Assembly: GCA_022447625.1 (NCBI GenBank)
Contig: JAKVAX010000006.1
Coordinates: forward strand, 1-64,000
Origin: Flavobacteriales bacterium
GTDB taxonomy: Bacteria > Bacteroidota > Bacteroidia > Flavobacteriales_D > Sanyastnellaceae
Length of the DNA stretch: 64,000 bases
Direction: 5' to 3'
Positions 1-8,790 of the stretch are shown one piece after another. The notes under the pieces were generated by a model. The model was not told the DNA's origin, searched no databases, and saw only the letters and a program-made list of their open reading frames with translations. The first letter of the stretch is position 1; every line of letters starts with the position of its first letter. The position numbers and the translations under genes were made by a program.

Positions 1-2000
1 TACAGTCCAAGTAACGTTCGTCGTTCCGATAGGGAAAGTAGCTGGGGCGTCGTTTGATACAGAAGCTACTGCACAGTTGTCATCCGTAGTTGGAGTACCC
101 AATGCTACAGTTGCAAAACAGTCATCAGCGTCTGTTCCAACAGAGATGTTGGCAGGACAAGTAATTGTAGGATCCACGTCGTCAACCACAGTTACTGTCA
201 TTGAACACGTAGCTGTATTTCCGTTGTAATCAGTTACCGTCCAGTTTACAGTTGTTGTACCTACTGGGTAAGTACCAGAAGCATCAGAAGTGCCCGTGTA
301 ATCATTTACGATTGATGCGATTGAACAGTTGTCGTTTGCTGTTACTGGAGGAACAGATACTGAAGCGTTACATCCTGCAGCGTTTGCTCCTACTGAGATG
401 TTTGAAGGACAAGAAACCGTTGGAGGCGTGTTGTCGATGTCAGTTAGAACTGCTGTTCCTAGGGTGATTGGACATTCATTGTTACCCCAACGAGTAATCA
501 ATGTGTATGATCCTGGTGCCAATCCATTGTAGGTAACAGAACCGCTGTTATCAGCTACAGTAGATTCGTATGAAGATCCACCATCAATGCTGAATTCGAT
601 TCCTGTGCGATTTGGGTGATCTATAAAGTTGAAAGTGATTGATCCGTTGTTCAATCCACATGTTGGATCAACCGTAGTGTATGTTGCATCCGGCGTGGAT
701 TCAACCGTCACAGTCACCTGATCAGTATCTGTGCATCCGTTCGCGTCTGTTACTGTCACGTTGTACGTGAAGTTTTCATTGGCATAAGCAGAAGGAATAG
801 GAGACACCGTGTGTGATTCTCCCATTCCAAGTCCGCTATCCCACAAGTAGTTGAACGGACCAGAACCTGTAGCAGAAGCTGTCAGGGTGGTAGACTCTCC
901 TTCACAGATGGTCACGTTCGTTCCAGCGTTAGCTGAAAGGTTGTTAGTAACAGTAATATTTTGAGTACATGTTGCTGTGTTACCTGAGTTGTCAGTCACA
1001 GTCCATGTAATAGTTGTTGTACCTACAGGGTAGTTGTCATTTGCGCTTGCTGTACCGTTGTAGTCATTCGTTAGAGAAGCAACGGAACAGTTGTCAGCTG
1101 TGGAAGGAGCAGGAACCGTTACGTTCGCAGTGCATCCAGCAGCATTCGTTGAAGTACTAATGTCAGCTGCACATGTGATGGTAGGTGCGATGTCATCAAT
1201 GATCGTGATGTCTGCCGTGCAAGTTCCGATGTTTCCGGCATTATCTTCAACGATCAGATCTACTGGAACCGTATTTGACGGCATCACGATAAATGTTTCT
1301 GGAATGCCAGGGCCGGAGATTTGAATAGTAATGGTATTGCATCCTAAAGATTCCGGAGTTGCAGTTGCGCAATCAGAATCGCTATTGTAGCTATTAGCAG
1401 AAGTAACGCTCCCTGACCCGCCTGAATTAGGAAGGTTAAAGAAATGATTTGCAGGGTCACATCCTATTGTTCCTTGAAGGGTGTAGAGATTAGAAGGGAT
1501 ATTCACACCAGTGAAAGACACATCATAGTCTAATTCCACTGTATAGGAATATCCCCACGGGCACGATGCTGTTGCTGTATTTATACTCACTGCATTGACA
1601 TCAATAATTACGTCATAACCATTTGCTGAGCTTACAACAAGAGGCGCAGTTAGATCAGCGCAATCGAATGTGGTTTGGCTTAAAGAGATATCGGCAATGC
1701 CGCAATTATCAGAGGAGCTTACTTCTATGTCAGAAGGGTCCAATGACGCTTGACCTGAAGCATCAAGGTATAGGGTCATGTTCTGACAAGTAGCAGTTGG
1801 ATTTTCTGTGTCAGCTACGATGACGTCGTGTGTGCACGAAGAGCTCGCACCAGCAGTGTTTGTTACAGTCCATGTCACAGTTGTAGTACCAAGCGGGTAA
1901 GTACCCGAAGCATCTTCAGTTCCATTGTAGTCGTTGGTAACAGTCATACACTCCATCACAAGATCAGAGTATACCCATGCCGTGTTAATGTCCATGTTAA
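1..2000 (-). repeat. HYR-encoding intragenic repeats
   Basis: At least four HYR units are encoded, with conserved segments of the type YPVGTTTVTWTV at about 1-60, 205-290, 975-1050 and 1860-1910. The DNA of these segments is also similar (for example gtacctacagggta and gtacctactgggta), so the units probably arose by internal duplication and could recombine. Confidence 0.7.
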
Positions 2001-5000
2001 CGAGCGCACCGTTGTTCCCGTTTATGCTTACATCAGAAGCTTGAGCGCTCCCTGCGCCATCTTCGAAATCTAGGTTGGTTACAATGTTGTTTGGAACAGC
2101 TGTCAGATCACCACAAGCGATTTCATTTACTGTTGCTGAGTTCAATCGCGTGTCGTAAATACGGAAGTTGTCGATAAGACCGTTGAATTCGTTCTGAGGA
2201 ACTAAATAAGCAGATCCGTATGTTCCAATGCGTGGAAGCTCGTAAGTTGATGGCTTTGCAGAGGTATTTGTATCGTCAGATCCTGCGAGAGTTCCATCAA
2301 TATAAAGTTGGTGCTGATCATTTGCACCGAATGTTCCAACAGCAACGATGTGGTACCAACGTACTTCACTGAAGTCGTAGTTCGCATCGATTTGAATATC
2401 AGCGTCGTCGTCTGATTCAAAGGCGAACGTCATTCCGCTATCATCACCTGAGATGTAAAAGTAACGCTGGTTCGAACCTACAGCCGCATTGTCTTCCGAC
2501 ATATCAAATAGGGTTCCTGACCAAGACGATGCTTCTGGTTGGAACCAGAATTCAATCGAGAAATCACCGTTTGGAACGATGTCTTGTAGTCCAACGTAAT
2601 CTCCAGTTGCTCCGAAATCAAGGGCGTTGAATCCAAAACACGAGCTCAATACACTTGGTTGAAGAACTGAGACTGTAGCGTCACAAGAACCTGCATCTGT
2701 ATCAACAGAAATTGTCGGAGGACAAATAACTGATGGTGGGGCTGAACAATTACAGTCAATAACATTCACCGTAAGGTCAACAACTGTTGTTTCAGGAGAT
2801 GAGTTATTGTCTGTGGCAGTGAATGTCAACAGATAAGTACCTACGGCATCACCACTGAGGGTAAGATCAATCTCACCTGGGTTACCAGTTGTGTTACTAT
2901 TCACAGTCACACCACTCCATGCGTAGTCGTTCATACTAATAGAAACCGTTTCAGCGAACTCTGGACCTGTGAATCCGAGTGTAATGTCTTGCGTTTCTCC
3001 GTAACAAACGTTTATGCTGTTGTCCTGAGGGAATCCTTGAGCTACAGGGGGGAAGTTTGTTGCACTCGAGACGTCAAACTCAAGACACTGATCCTCAAGC
3101 CAGTTCACACCGTCGTTGTCTCCGCCTGGGCCGTCGTAGTCATCAGTATCAGAATCGAACATACCCATGAGGATGTAATCGACACCGTTACCTGCGTTGA
3201 TCCCTACGGTTGCAGGAGAACCACCGAATCCGTTCGTACCTCCAGAGGCACTACCCGTTGTCCAATCCATGTCACCATAGAAGAAGGCAACGTTGTTTCC
3301 AGGAGCTAGAACGGTACCAGACCCGTCGCTCATCACCAATGTGAAGGTGTCTTGAAGGTCATCGTGAGCAGCATTACCTGCGTAATACGGACCAACATTC
3401 ATCCATGTCACGTAAATTGCGTCAGGAGTTACGTTGTACCATACCTCCCCTTGGTAGCCATTGGCGAACCAGTCACGTGTATCAACGTCGCCCCAGAATG
3501 GTGCTACCATTGGGGTTGTGATAGGGAAACCTGTTGAAGTGTACCACCAGTAAGGGTTATCAAATGAGACGTTACCATTATTGTTAATGTAAACACTGCT
3601 GTACGTGGTTCCATACAAGTCGAAGTCGAATGGAAGTGCAACAGGACCGACAGAACCGTCATCGTTTGGTGAAATTTGTGTCCATGTGTATGGATCGAAT
3701 CCAATCACACAGTTATCAAGGCTCCCTTGGTAAATTAGCTCTACCGTTACCTCTTCGGTCATACCTGCTGCTGGACAAGTCGGGTTGTCTGACAAGTAGT
3801 AAGTGAAGCTGTCGATTCCTATGAAATCTGCATCCGGAGTGTAAGTGATCGTATTGTTCGCGTTTACTATGGCTGTTCCGTTTGACGGACTAGTACCCAG
3901 AGTAGTCATCACTGTGAGTGGATCTCCATCAGGGTCGCTATCCACACCGTTGCCATTATCAGCGATGACGTCAATAGTAATCGTAGTGTTCTCAGTGTAG
4001 TAAATGATGTCATTTTGCCCTTCAGGTGCGTTATTGGTAGAGGCTGCCGGAGCAATCTCGTACAAATGGTACGCATAGTCTGCCGGCCGAATTTCTTCAT
4101 TGATTTGATAGCGGTCTTCCCCAACAATGTTCGGGTAAGATGCTTGAAGGATGTAGTAATCTGCAGGTCCATTTGGAAGACCAAAGTGGATACGAGCTAC
4201 ATCCTGTGTGCCGTGTCCATTTCCTCCGTTGATCTCACGGATTCCTGAAATCACATTCCCTTCACAGTCTACGAGACGAAGGGTAGCGCCAAGTGCATCG
4301 CGTTCCGCACCTGAAGGCATGTTTGCGCTTGCACGGTTTTCCTTGATATCTACAAAAAGGTAGTTGTTCGAAGGAGTTCCAGAAAGTTGGTTGATGAATA
4401 ATCGGTTGTTCCCATTGCGAATATTCACATAGAGATCCAGGTCACCGTCGTTATCAACGTCGACAAAGGACGAACCTTCGCCGTCGCCGCTGTAGAATGT
4501 GTAAGAATCTTGAACAAAGGTCATCGGAGTACCAACATTGGCTCCGAGAAGTGGGTCGTTAATCTGGTTGATGAATAGAATTCCTGTTTGGTCACCCGCG
4601 AGGAAAATATCAATGTCGCCATCATTATCGACATCACCACAAGCCATACCATCGATACGGTTGCTTCCAAATCCAGTTGGAATGCCCGTCGCATTTCCAA
4701 GTGCAACGAAGTTTCCGTTATCGTTTTCAAAGATCTGGTTGTCGTCATTCTCAGTCCAGAATAAATCAAAATCACCGTCGTTATCGAAATCAGAGAAGTT
4801 AACCGCACCTCTATTTCCATTGCTAGCTTGCGCTACGTCGATGGATTCCTCGAAAGTACCACCGACATTTCGGAAGAAGTCAACTTGGTCCCGCTTACGG
4901 GAGATGAAATCTACCCACCCGTCATTATCATAGTCGGTTGTTGATCCGTAGTCACCGTCAGTAGATTCTTGAGCTAATCCAAGCGGCCAGCTTGCAGGAT

Positions 5001-5709
5001 TCCACCATTGGTATGAACCTGTAATGGCTGTTACATGCGTGAAATACCCAGTACCGTCATTTTCAAGCATGTCGATACCGTGATCGTGATTGTCAAAAAT
5101 GATATCAAGGAATCCATCACCATTGTAGTCAAGGAATCCCATTCCTTCACTGTTCATACCGTCAGCAACGTAGAAACTACCTGAGGCAGATCCGTTATAA
5201 TCTTGGGGTGTATTACCTCCGGTTCCATCCCCAAAAGTGTTGGTTGAAGGGTCTTGGAGATAAACTTCAACACCATCCGAAGAGGTGTTTCTCGCAAAAT
5301 CCGGCCATCCATCGTTGTTCAGGTCTCCCCAAACAACACAACGCTCACGTCCGTCCCACGCTAGCGCAGGAGCTACTGAACTTGTTACATCTGTAAATGA
5401 ACCACCGTTGTTGCGGTAGAAGTAAGACCGATTGTTACGATTAACAACAAGGTCAAAATCTCCGTCAAGGTCGTAATCACAGAAAGCAAAACCACCATTC
5501 TTGTTACCACCGAGATCGATGTTGTAACCGGATGCGTTTTCCGTCCATGACGTTTGAGCAAATGATGGGGAAGTAATCGCGAAGGTCAATAGGGTGAAGA
5601 CCAATTTACTTGCACCAATTTGCGCAATGCGATGTACGTAATCGCCTGATATATAGGCGTTATGACGGTTTGATTCGTCAAAAAGTAGAGATAATATTCG
5701 ACTAAGCAT
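1..5709 (-). CDS. Giant secreted FG-GAP/nidogen-like/LamG/HYR adhesin-like protein (3' end beyond window)
   Basis: The frame is open from an ATG at 5709 to the left edge (1903 codons), so the C-terminus is missing. A hydrophobic export segment lies near residues 34-50 (KLVFTLLTFAITSPSFAQ); the 33 residues before it are unusually long and the true start is not certain. In order I see about seven FG-GAP/VCBS repeats with calcium-type loops such as DYDLDGDFD and DFDNDGDFD (about 5540-4260), a cadherin-like segment, a nidogen-like (NIDO) domain with APFWGDVDTR (about 3720-3130), a LamG domain (about 2655-2160) sitting inside an HYR domain, and then HYR and Ig/PKD-like repeats. This is the usual build of a T9SS-exported surface adhesin or matrix protein; the sorting domain would lie outside the window. 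The specific ligand is unknown. Confidence 0.85.
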   Translation of the reverse strand, partial: MLSRILSLLFDESNRHNAYISGDYVHRIAQIGASKLVFTLLTFAITSPSFAQTSWTENASGYNIDLGGNKNGGFAFCDYDLDGDFDLVVNRNNRSYFYRNNGGSFTDVTSSVAPALAWDGRERCVVWGDLNNDGWPDFARNTSSDGVEVYLQDPSTNTFGDGTGGNTPQDYNGSASGSFYVADGMNSEGMGFLDYNGDGFLDIIFDNHDHGIDMLENDGTGYFTHVTAITGSYQWWNPASWPLGLAQESTDGDYGSTTDYDNDGWVDFISRKRDQVDFFRNVGGTFEESIDVAQASNGNRGAVNFSDFDNDGDFDLFWTENDDNQIFENDNGNFVALGNATGIPTGFGSNRIDGMACGDVDNDGDIDIFLAGDQTGILFINQINDPLLGANVGTPMTFVQDSYTFYSGDGEGSSFVDVDNDGDLDLYVNIRNGNNRLFINQLSGTPSNNYLFVDIKENRASANMPSGAERDALGATLRLVDCEGNVISGIREINGGNGHGTQDVARIHFGLPNGPADYYILQASYPNIVGEDRYQINEEIRPADYAYHLYEIAPAASTNNAPEGQNDIIYYTENTTITIDVIADNGNGVDSDPDGDPLTVMTTLGTSPSNGTAIVNANNTITYTPDADFIGIDSFTYYLSDNPTCPAAGMTEEVTVELIYQGSLDNCVIGFDPYTWTQISPNDDGSVGPVALPFDFDLYGTTYSSVYINNNGNVSFDNPYWWYTSTGFPITTPMVAPFWGDVDTRDWFANGYQGEVWYNVTPDAIYVTWMNVGPYYAGNAAHDDLQDTFTLVMSDGSGTVLAPGNNVAFFYGDMDWTTGSASGGTNGFGGSPATVGINAGNGVDYILMGMFDSDTDDYDGPGGDNDGVNWLEDQCLEFDVSSATNFPPVAQGFPQDNSINVCYGETQDITLGFTGPEFAETVSISMNDYAWSGVTVNSNTTGNPGEIDLTLSGDAVGTYLLTFTATDNNSSPETTVVDLTVNVIDCNCSAPPSVICPPTISVDTDAGSCDATVSVLQPSVLSSCFGFNALDFGATGDYVGLQDIVPNGDFSIEFWFQPEASSWSGTLFDMSEDNAAVGSNQRYFYISGDDSGMTFAFESDDDADIQIDANYDFSEVRWYHIVAVGTFGANDQHQLYIDGTLAGSDDTNTSAKPSTYELPRIGTYGSAYLVPQNEFNGLIDNFRIYDTRLNSATVNEIACGDLTAVPNNIVTNLDFEDGAGSAQASDVSINGNNGALVNMDINTAWVYSDLVMECMTVTNDYNGTEDASGTYPLGTTTVTWTVTNTAGASSSCTHDVIVADTENPTATCQNMTLYLDASGQASLDPSDIEVSSSDNCGIADISLSQTTFDCADLTAPLVVSSANGYDVIIDVNAVSINTATASCPWGYSYTVELDYDVSFTGVNIPSNLYTLQGTIGCDPANHFFNLPNSGGSGSVTSANSYNSDSDCATATPESLGCNTITIQISGPGIPETFIVMPSNTVPVDLIVEDNAGNIGTCTADITIIDDIAPTITCAADISTSTNAAGCTANVTVPAPSTADNCSVASLTNDYNGTASANDNYPVGTTTITWTVTDNSGNTATCTQNITVTNNLSANAGTNVTICEGESTTLTASATGSGPFNYLWDSGLGMGESHTVSPIPSAYANENFTYNVTVTDANGCTDTDQVTVTVESTPDATYTTVDPTCGLNNGSITFNFIDHPNRTGIEFSIDGGSSYESTVADNSGSVTYNGLAPGSYTLITRWGNNECPITLGTAVLTDIDNTPPTVSCPSNISVGANAAGCNASVSVPPVTANDNCSIASIVNDYTGTSDASGTYPVGTTTVNWTVTDYNGNTATCSMTVTVVDDVDPTITCPANISVGTDADDCFATVALGTPTTDDNCAVASVSNDAPATFPIGTTNVTWTV

Positions 5710-6010
5710 AACTTGTGGGAGTTATGGGTAAATACTTGGTAAGTGCGTGTAACGCTATGTAATCAGGGTGTGCTTAACGTTTTTGACAGGACAATTGTGA
5801 GTCAAAAAAACGTACCTGAGATTCAGGTTTCTTGCAGCAATCTGTAGTTAGCGTTCTCATCGGTTCTAAATTGTATTTAGTCAGGTTAGATAGTGTGTAT
5901 TGTCGTAGTTTTCATATCCTTTTACTGGAGGCCTACATAAAAGGTTATGTTTTGAGGGCACTTTTTTCAGAATTGTCCTACAAGCCTTGTCAGACGCTAA
6001 CTTTCAAGAC
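5710..6010. other. Intergenic stretch without a recognisable gene
   Basis: This is the leader side of the giant adhesin gene, after the terminators of the OmpA-type gene. It is AT-rich. A plus-strand open frame at 5832-6089 runs across the terminators, has no family resemblance and is judged spurious. No clear TAnnTTTG box was found for the adhesin gene. Confidence 0.5.
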
Positions 6011-6040
6011 AAAAAAAATGTGCATCCAATTTAGATGCAC
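6011..6040 (-). terminator. Second of two tandem terminators behind the PorE-like gene
   Basis: On the minus strand a 7-bp stem GTGCATC/GATGCAC (6020-6040) is followed by A and then eight T (6011-6018). It lies just beyond the first terminator and probably acts as a backup. Confidence 0.6.
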
Positions 6041-6069
6041 AAAAAAAGGCCCCGACTTTCGCCGGGACC
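6041..6069 (-). terminator. Rho-independent terminator of the PorE-like gene
   Basis: The minus-strand hairpin GGTCCCGGC-GAAA-GTCGGGGCC (6048-6069) is followed by seven T (6041-6047), 22 bp after the stop codon at 6092. Confidence 0.85.
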
Positions 6070-6091
6070 TGAGCCAATTGTATGGCTAGCC

Positions 6092-8542
6092 TTAGTTGTT
6101 CGGTACGACTGTGACTGGAATGATCAAATGGATCTCCGCACGTCGGTTCAGTCTATGTTGTGTTGAATTACAGTCTACACCATCAAAACAATCGTTCACG
6201 GGTTCATCTTCTCCAAGAGACACAATCTTGATGCGGGAGGCATCAATGCCCATGGAGGTGAATTTTTTCTTAGTGTTTTCTGCTCGTCGTTGAGAAAGTC
6301 GTTTGTTATAGGAAGAACTACCTCTTGAGTCGGTGTGCGCCCGAATTTCCATTTCCATCTCAGGATGTGAGATCATTTGTTGAGCGATTTCATCGATTTT
6401 GAACTTCTCTTTTTCCGAGACTTGACTCTTATCGAATCCGAAGTATAGGTCTTCAGCGTGCACGATAGTTGAACTACCTGCCACGCGAATGTCTCGACCC
6501 TCTTCGGCGTAAGCTAAAAGCTCACCAGCATCTTCAGCTGTAACGATTCCACCTTCAGTAGAAGCCATCAATGCTGCAACCAAAGTGACTTCCGTGTTGA
6601 GGTTTTCCTCCATTTGAGGTTCGTCGTTTAAAGCGAGGTTCCAGTTGTCTGCTGGCTGAAGGAAACGAAGATGTCCTTGGTCATCAGTAACATAACGCGT
6701 CTGTTGAACGCCATTCGCATCTTTCCAAGTCATGGCCTGCATGTGCCCTGGAGCAATTTTGAATTCCGCGCTAGCGTCATTCGTATTAAACGCCTTAACA
6801 GCACCGGTTTCCAAATCTTTAATGAACACACGAGTGCCAGGTGCAGGACAGTGAGGTGACAATGGATTCCACTGTGCCATTAAGTACTGCTCACCTTCGG
6901 CTTCTTGTGCAGGATAGTCAGTTTGGTCTGTCAAGTTCTTATCTAGCCAATATTTGGTTGGGATTTTCTTTTTACGATACGTACTTGTTCGATAGGCGTT
7001 CAATTCCGCGTCAGCAAGGAAAGACTCACGATTCGGACTGTCATAAACGTACTTCAAACCATAAGGCGTTTCTTCAGGCTTACAATGCATGACCATCGAA
7101 TTTCCATCTTGTTGCCATGTAATCTCATAGGTGTCTTGGCCATTGAATTCTGCCTGGAAATGTCCGCGCATCGCAGATTTTACAGCTAATTCGTCTGTAG
7201 TCAGATTGCGTACCTCAACACGTTCAGGATACAGCGGGTTTCCTTCCGGATCCATCAATACAATCTCTGCTTCAATGATTTCATTCATCTTTTCCCAGAA
7301 GAATAGATCATCTCCACCGAGCGTAACATCTCGATTGGAGGTAAAGTATCCATACTCGCCTCCCATGTATACCAAACCAAAGTCGTCATCTCGACTGTTA
7401 ACAGGCATACCAGGATTGGTCACCACCATCGGATTCATATTGACATCCGCAAAGAAAATGTCAAGTCCGCCAAGGGTAGGGTGCCCATCTGATGCAAAAG
7501 TGAATGTTCCATCGGGAGCGAACGAAGGGTAGATCTCATTTCCTTCAGTGTTGACCTCCATGTCAAGCGGGCGAGGAGTGTCCCAGCGATTGAATTCTTC
7601 AAGCCAATCACAGTAGTAGATGTCCATACCACCCATTCCTCCTTTTCGGTTCGAACTGAAATAGAGCTTTGAACCGTCAGGAGATAGCGCAGGGTATGCA
7701 CAACTAGTCAGTTTATCATTGTGTTCAAACATGGGAACTTCCATCCAAACACCCTCAATCAGTTTATAACTCATGATCATTGAGAATACAGCACCTTTCT
7801 CATCAAGCGCAGGTTCGCCTTTCTTGGCGAGGAATTTTGTCACATATAAAACCTCACGTTCTTTATCGTAGCAAGAAGGGCCTTCATTAAAACGTGAGTT
7901 TACTTGTCCTTTCAATGGCTCAGCTGAAACCAAATTGAATACGTCATCCACAGTTGTTTGGTAGAGGTCATAATTCTGCAGAAAACGTTTGTGCGGATAC
8001 CACCCTTCATCCACGCCGGTTGCAATCGGAACAATCAAAAGATCATCAAACGATGTTGGGCTAATCAAGGCACGCTGCTGGTTCGCCTCCAATGGCTGAA
8101 CTTGATATTGGTGCTTGTCGATTTCCAATTCCGTGTAATACTTCGGATTATTCAATACTCGCTTTGAGCGCGAATCACCAGGAATTTGTGTCTGATATTG
8201 TTGCATCCAGTAACCGGCCGCCTCGTATTCTCCAAGACTACGGTGCACCTCGCTACAGTAATAGAAATCCAATGCGTCGTACGACCCCATATCTACCGCT
8301 TGTTTATAATGCTCCTTGGCTTCCTCTGGAACACCCATAAGTCGGTAACAATCGGCAATGCGGCGCAGTACAAAAGCACTTTCAGGATGCTTAGTGTGCA
8401 CACGTTGAAATTCTTCTAGTGCATCGAAATAATCGTACTCAATGAAGAGAACCTCACCCTTTCGGGCCCACTTGGGAATGTCTTCTGCTGCGCATATCGA
8501 AACGCTGAGCAAAAGCAATAGGATGGCGCTTAAGTGTTTCAT
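6092..8542 (-). CDS. TPR/PD40/OmpA-domain outer-membrane-associated protein (PorE-like)
   Basis: 816 residues with a Sec signal peptide (ILLLLLSVSICAAE). TPR-like helices occupy about 25-125, a PD40/TolB-like beta-propeller about 155-420 (motifs ALSPDGSKLYFSSNR and SFAPDGTFTFASDG), a carboxypeptidase-regulatory-like segment about 425-500, and a C-terminal OmpA peptidoglycan-binding domain 698-816 (AHTDSRG, LSQRRA, HRLNRRAEI). That order matches PorE of the type IX secretion machinery, which anchors the system to peptidoglycan through its periplasmic OmpA domain. Bacteroidota carry many paralogues of this build, so PorE itself is only one possibility. It is transcribed alone, divergent from ileS, and ends in two tandem terminators. 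Confidence 0.85.
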   Translation of the reverse strand: MKHLSAILLLLLSVSICAAEDIPKWARKGEVLFIEYDYFDALEEFQRVHTKHPESAFVLRRIADCYRLMGVPEEAKEHYKQAVDMGSYDALDFYYCSEVHRSLGEYEAAGYWMQQYQTQIPGDSRSKRVLNNPKYYTELEIDKHQYQVQPLEANQQRALISPTSFDDLLIVPIATGVDEGWYPHKRFLQNYDLYQTTVDDVFNLVSAEPLKGQVNSRFNEGPSCYDKEREVLYVTKFLAKKGEPALDEKGAVFSMIMSYKLIEGVWMEVPMFEHNDKLTSCAYPALSPDGSKLYFSSNRKGGMGGMDIYYCDWLEEFNRWDTPRPLDMEVNTEGNEIYPSFAPDGTFTFASDGHPTLGGLDIFFADVNMNPMVVTNPGMPVNSRDDDFGLVYMGGEYGYFTSNRDVTLGGDDLFFWEKMNEIIEAEIVLMDPEGNPLYPERVEVRNLTTDELAVKSAMRGHFQAEFNGQDTYEITWQQDGNSMVMHCKPEETPYGLKYVYDSPNRESFLADAELNAYRTSTYRKKKIPTKYWLDKNLTDQTDYPAQEAEGEQYLMAQWNPLSPHCPAPGTRVFIKDLETGAVKAFNTNDASAEFKIAPGHMQAMTWKDANGVQQTRYVTDDQGHLRFLQPADNWNLALNDEPQMEENLNTEVTLVAALMASTEGGIVTAEDAGELLAYAEEGRDIRVAGSSTIVHAEDLYFGFDKSQVSEKEKFKIDEIAQQMISHPEMEMEIRAHTDSRGSSSYNKRLSQRRAENTKKKFTSMGIDASRIKIVSLGEDEPVNDCFDGVDCNSTQHRLNRRAEIHLIIPVTVVPNN
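6764..6776 (-). repeat. Dispersed 13-mer CGCTARCGCGGAA, copy 1
   Basis: Sense strand of the PorE-like gene, G variant, encoding DASAEF. Confidence 0.8.
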
Positions 8543-8562
8543 AATTATAGACTTCTACGAAA

Positions 8563-8570
8563 CGAATGTA
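8563..8570 (-). promoter_or_regulatory. Candidate -7 box of the PorE-like gene
   Basis: The minus strand reads TACATTCG, matching the Bacteroidota TAnnTTTG/TAnnTTCG -7 element, 20 nt upstream of the ATG at 8542. No clear -33 TTG was found. Confidence 0.4.
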
Positions 8571-8760
8571 CTCTCAGTGTCGAGCCTGGTTGGTAAGCTG
8601 GAGGACGATGCATGTGTGGGGAAATTCTGACATCCTGATGCTTTGAAGAATCAATCTTCACCAGATGTGCAGACGTTAAAGTGTGTCAATATCCTATAAG
8701 CACCGTGGATGCTGGCTTTTCATGCTGATCTCGGAAGCGGTTTTCTAGCTGAGAATTCAT

Positions 8761-8768
8761 TATCTTCG
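8761..8768 (+). promoter_or_regulatory. Candidate -7 box of the ileS operon
   Basis: TATCTTCG lies 22 nt upstream of the ileS ATG and fits the Bacteroidota -7 consensus. It implies a 5' leader of roughly 15-20 nt. Confidence 0.45.
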
Positions 8769-8790
8769 CACACTTTCAAAAAGCACAAAA

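Noticed and set aside
5832-6089. Plus-strand ORF of 85 codons
   Set aside because: It reads through two minus-strand terminators, has no family resemblance and no RBS or promoter.
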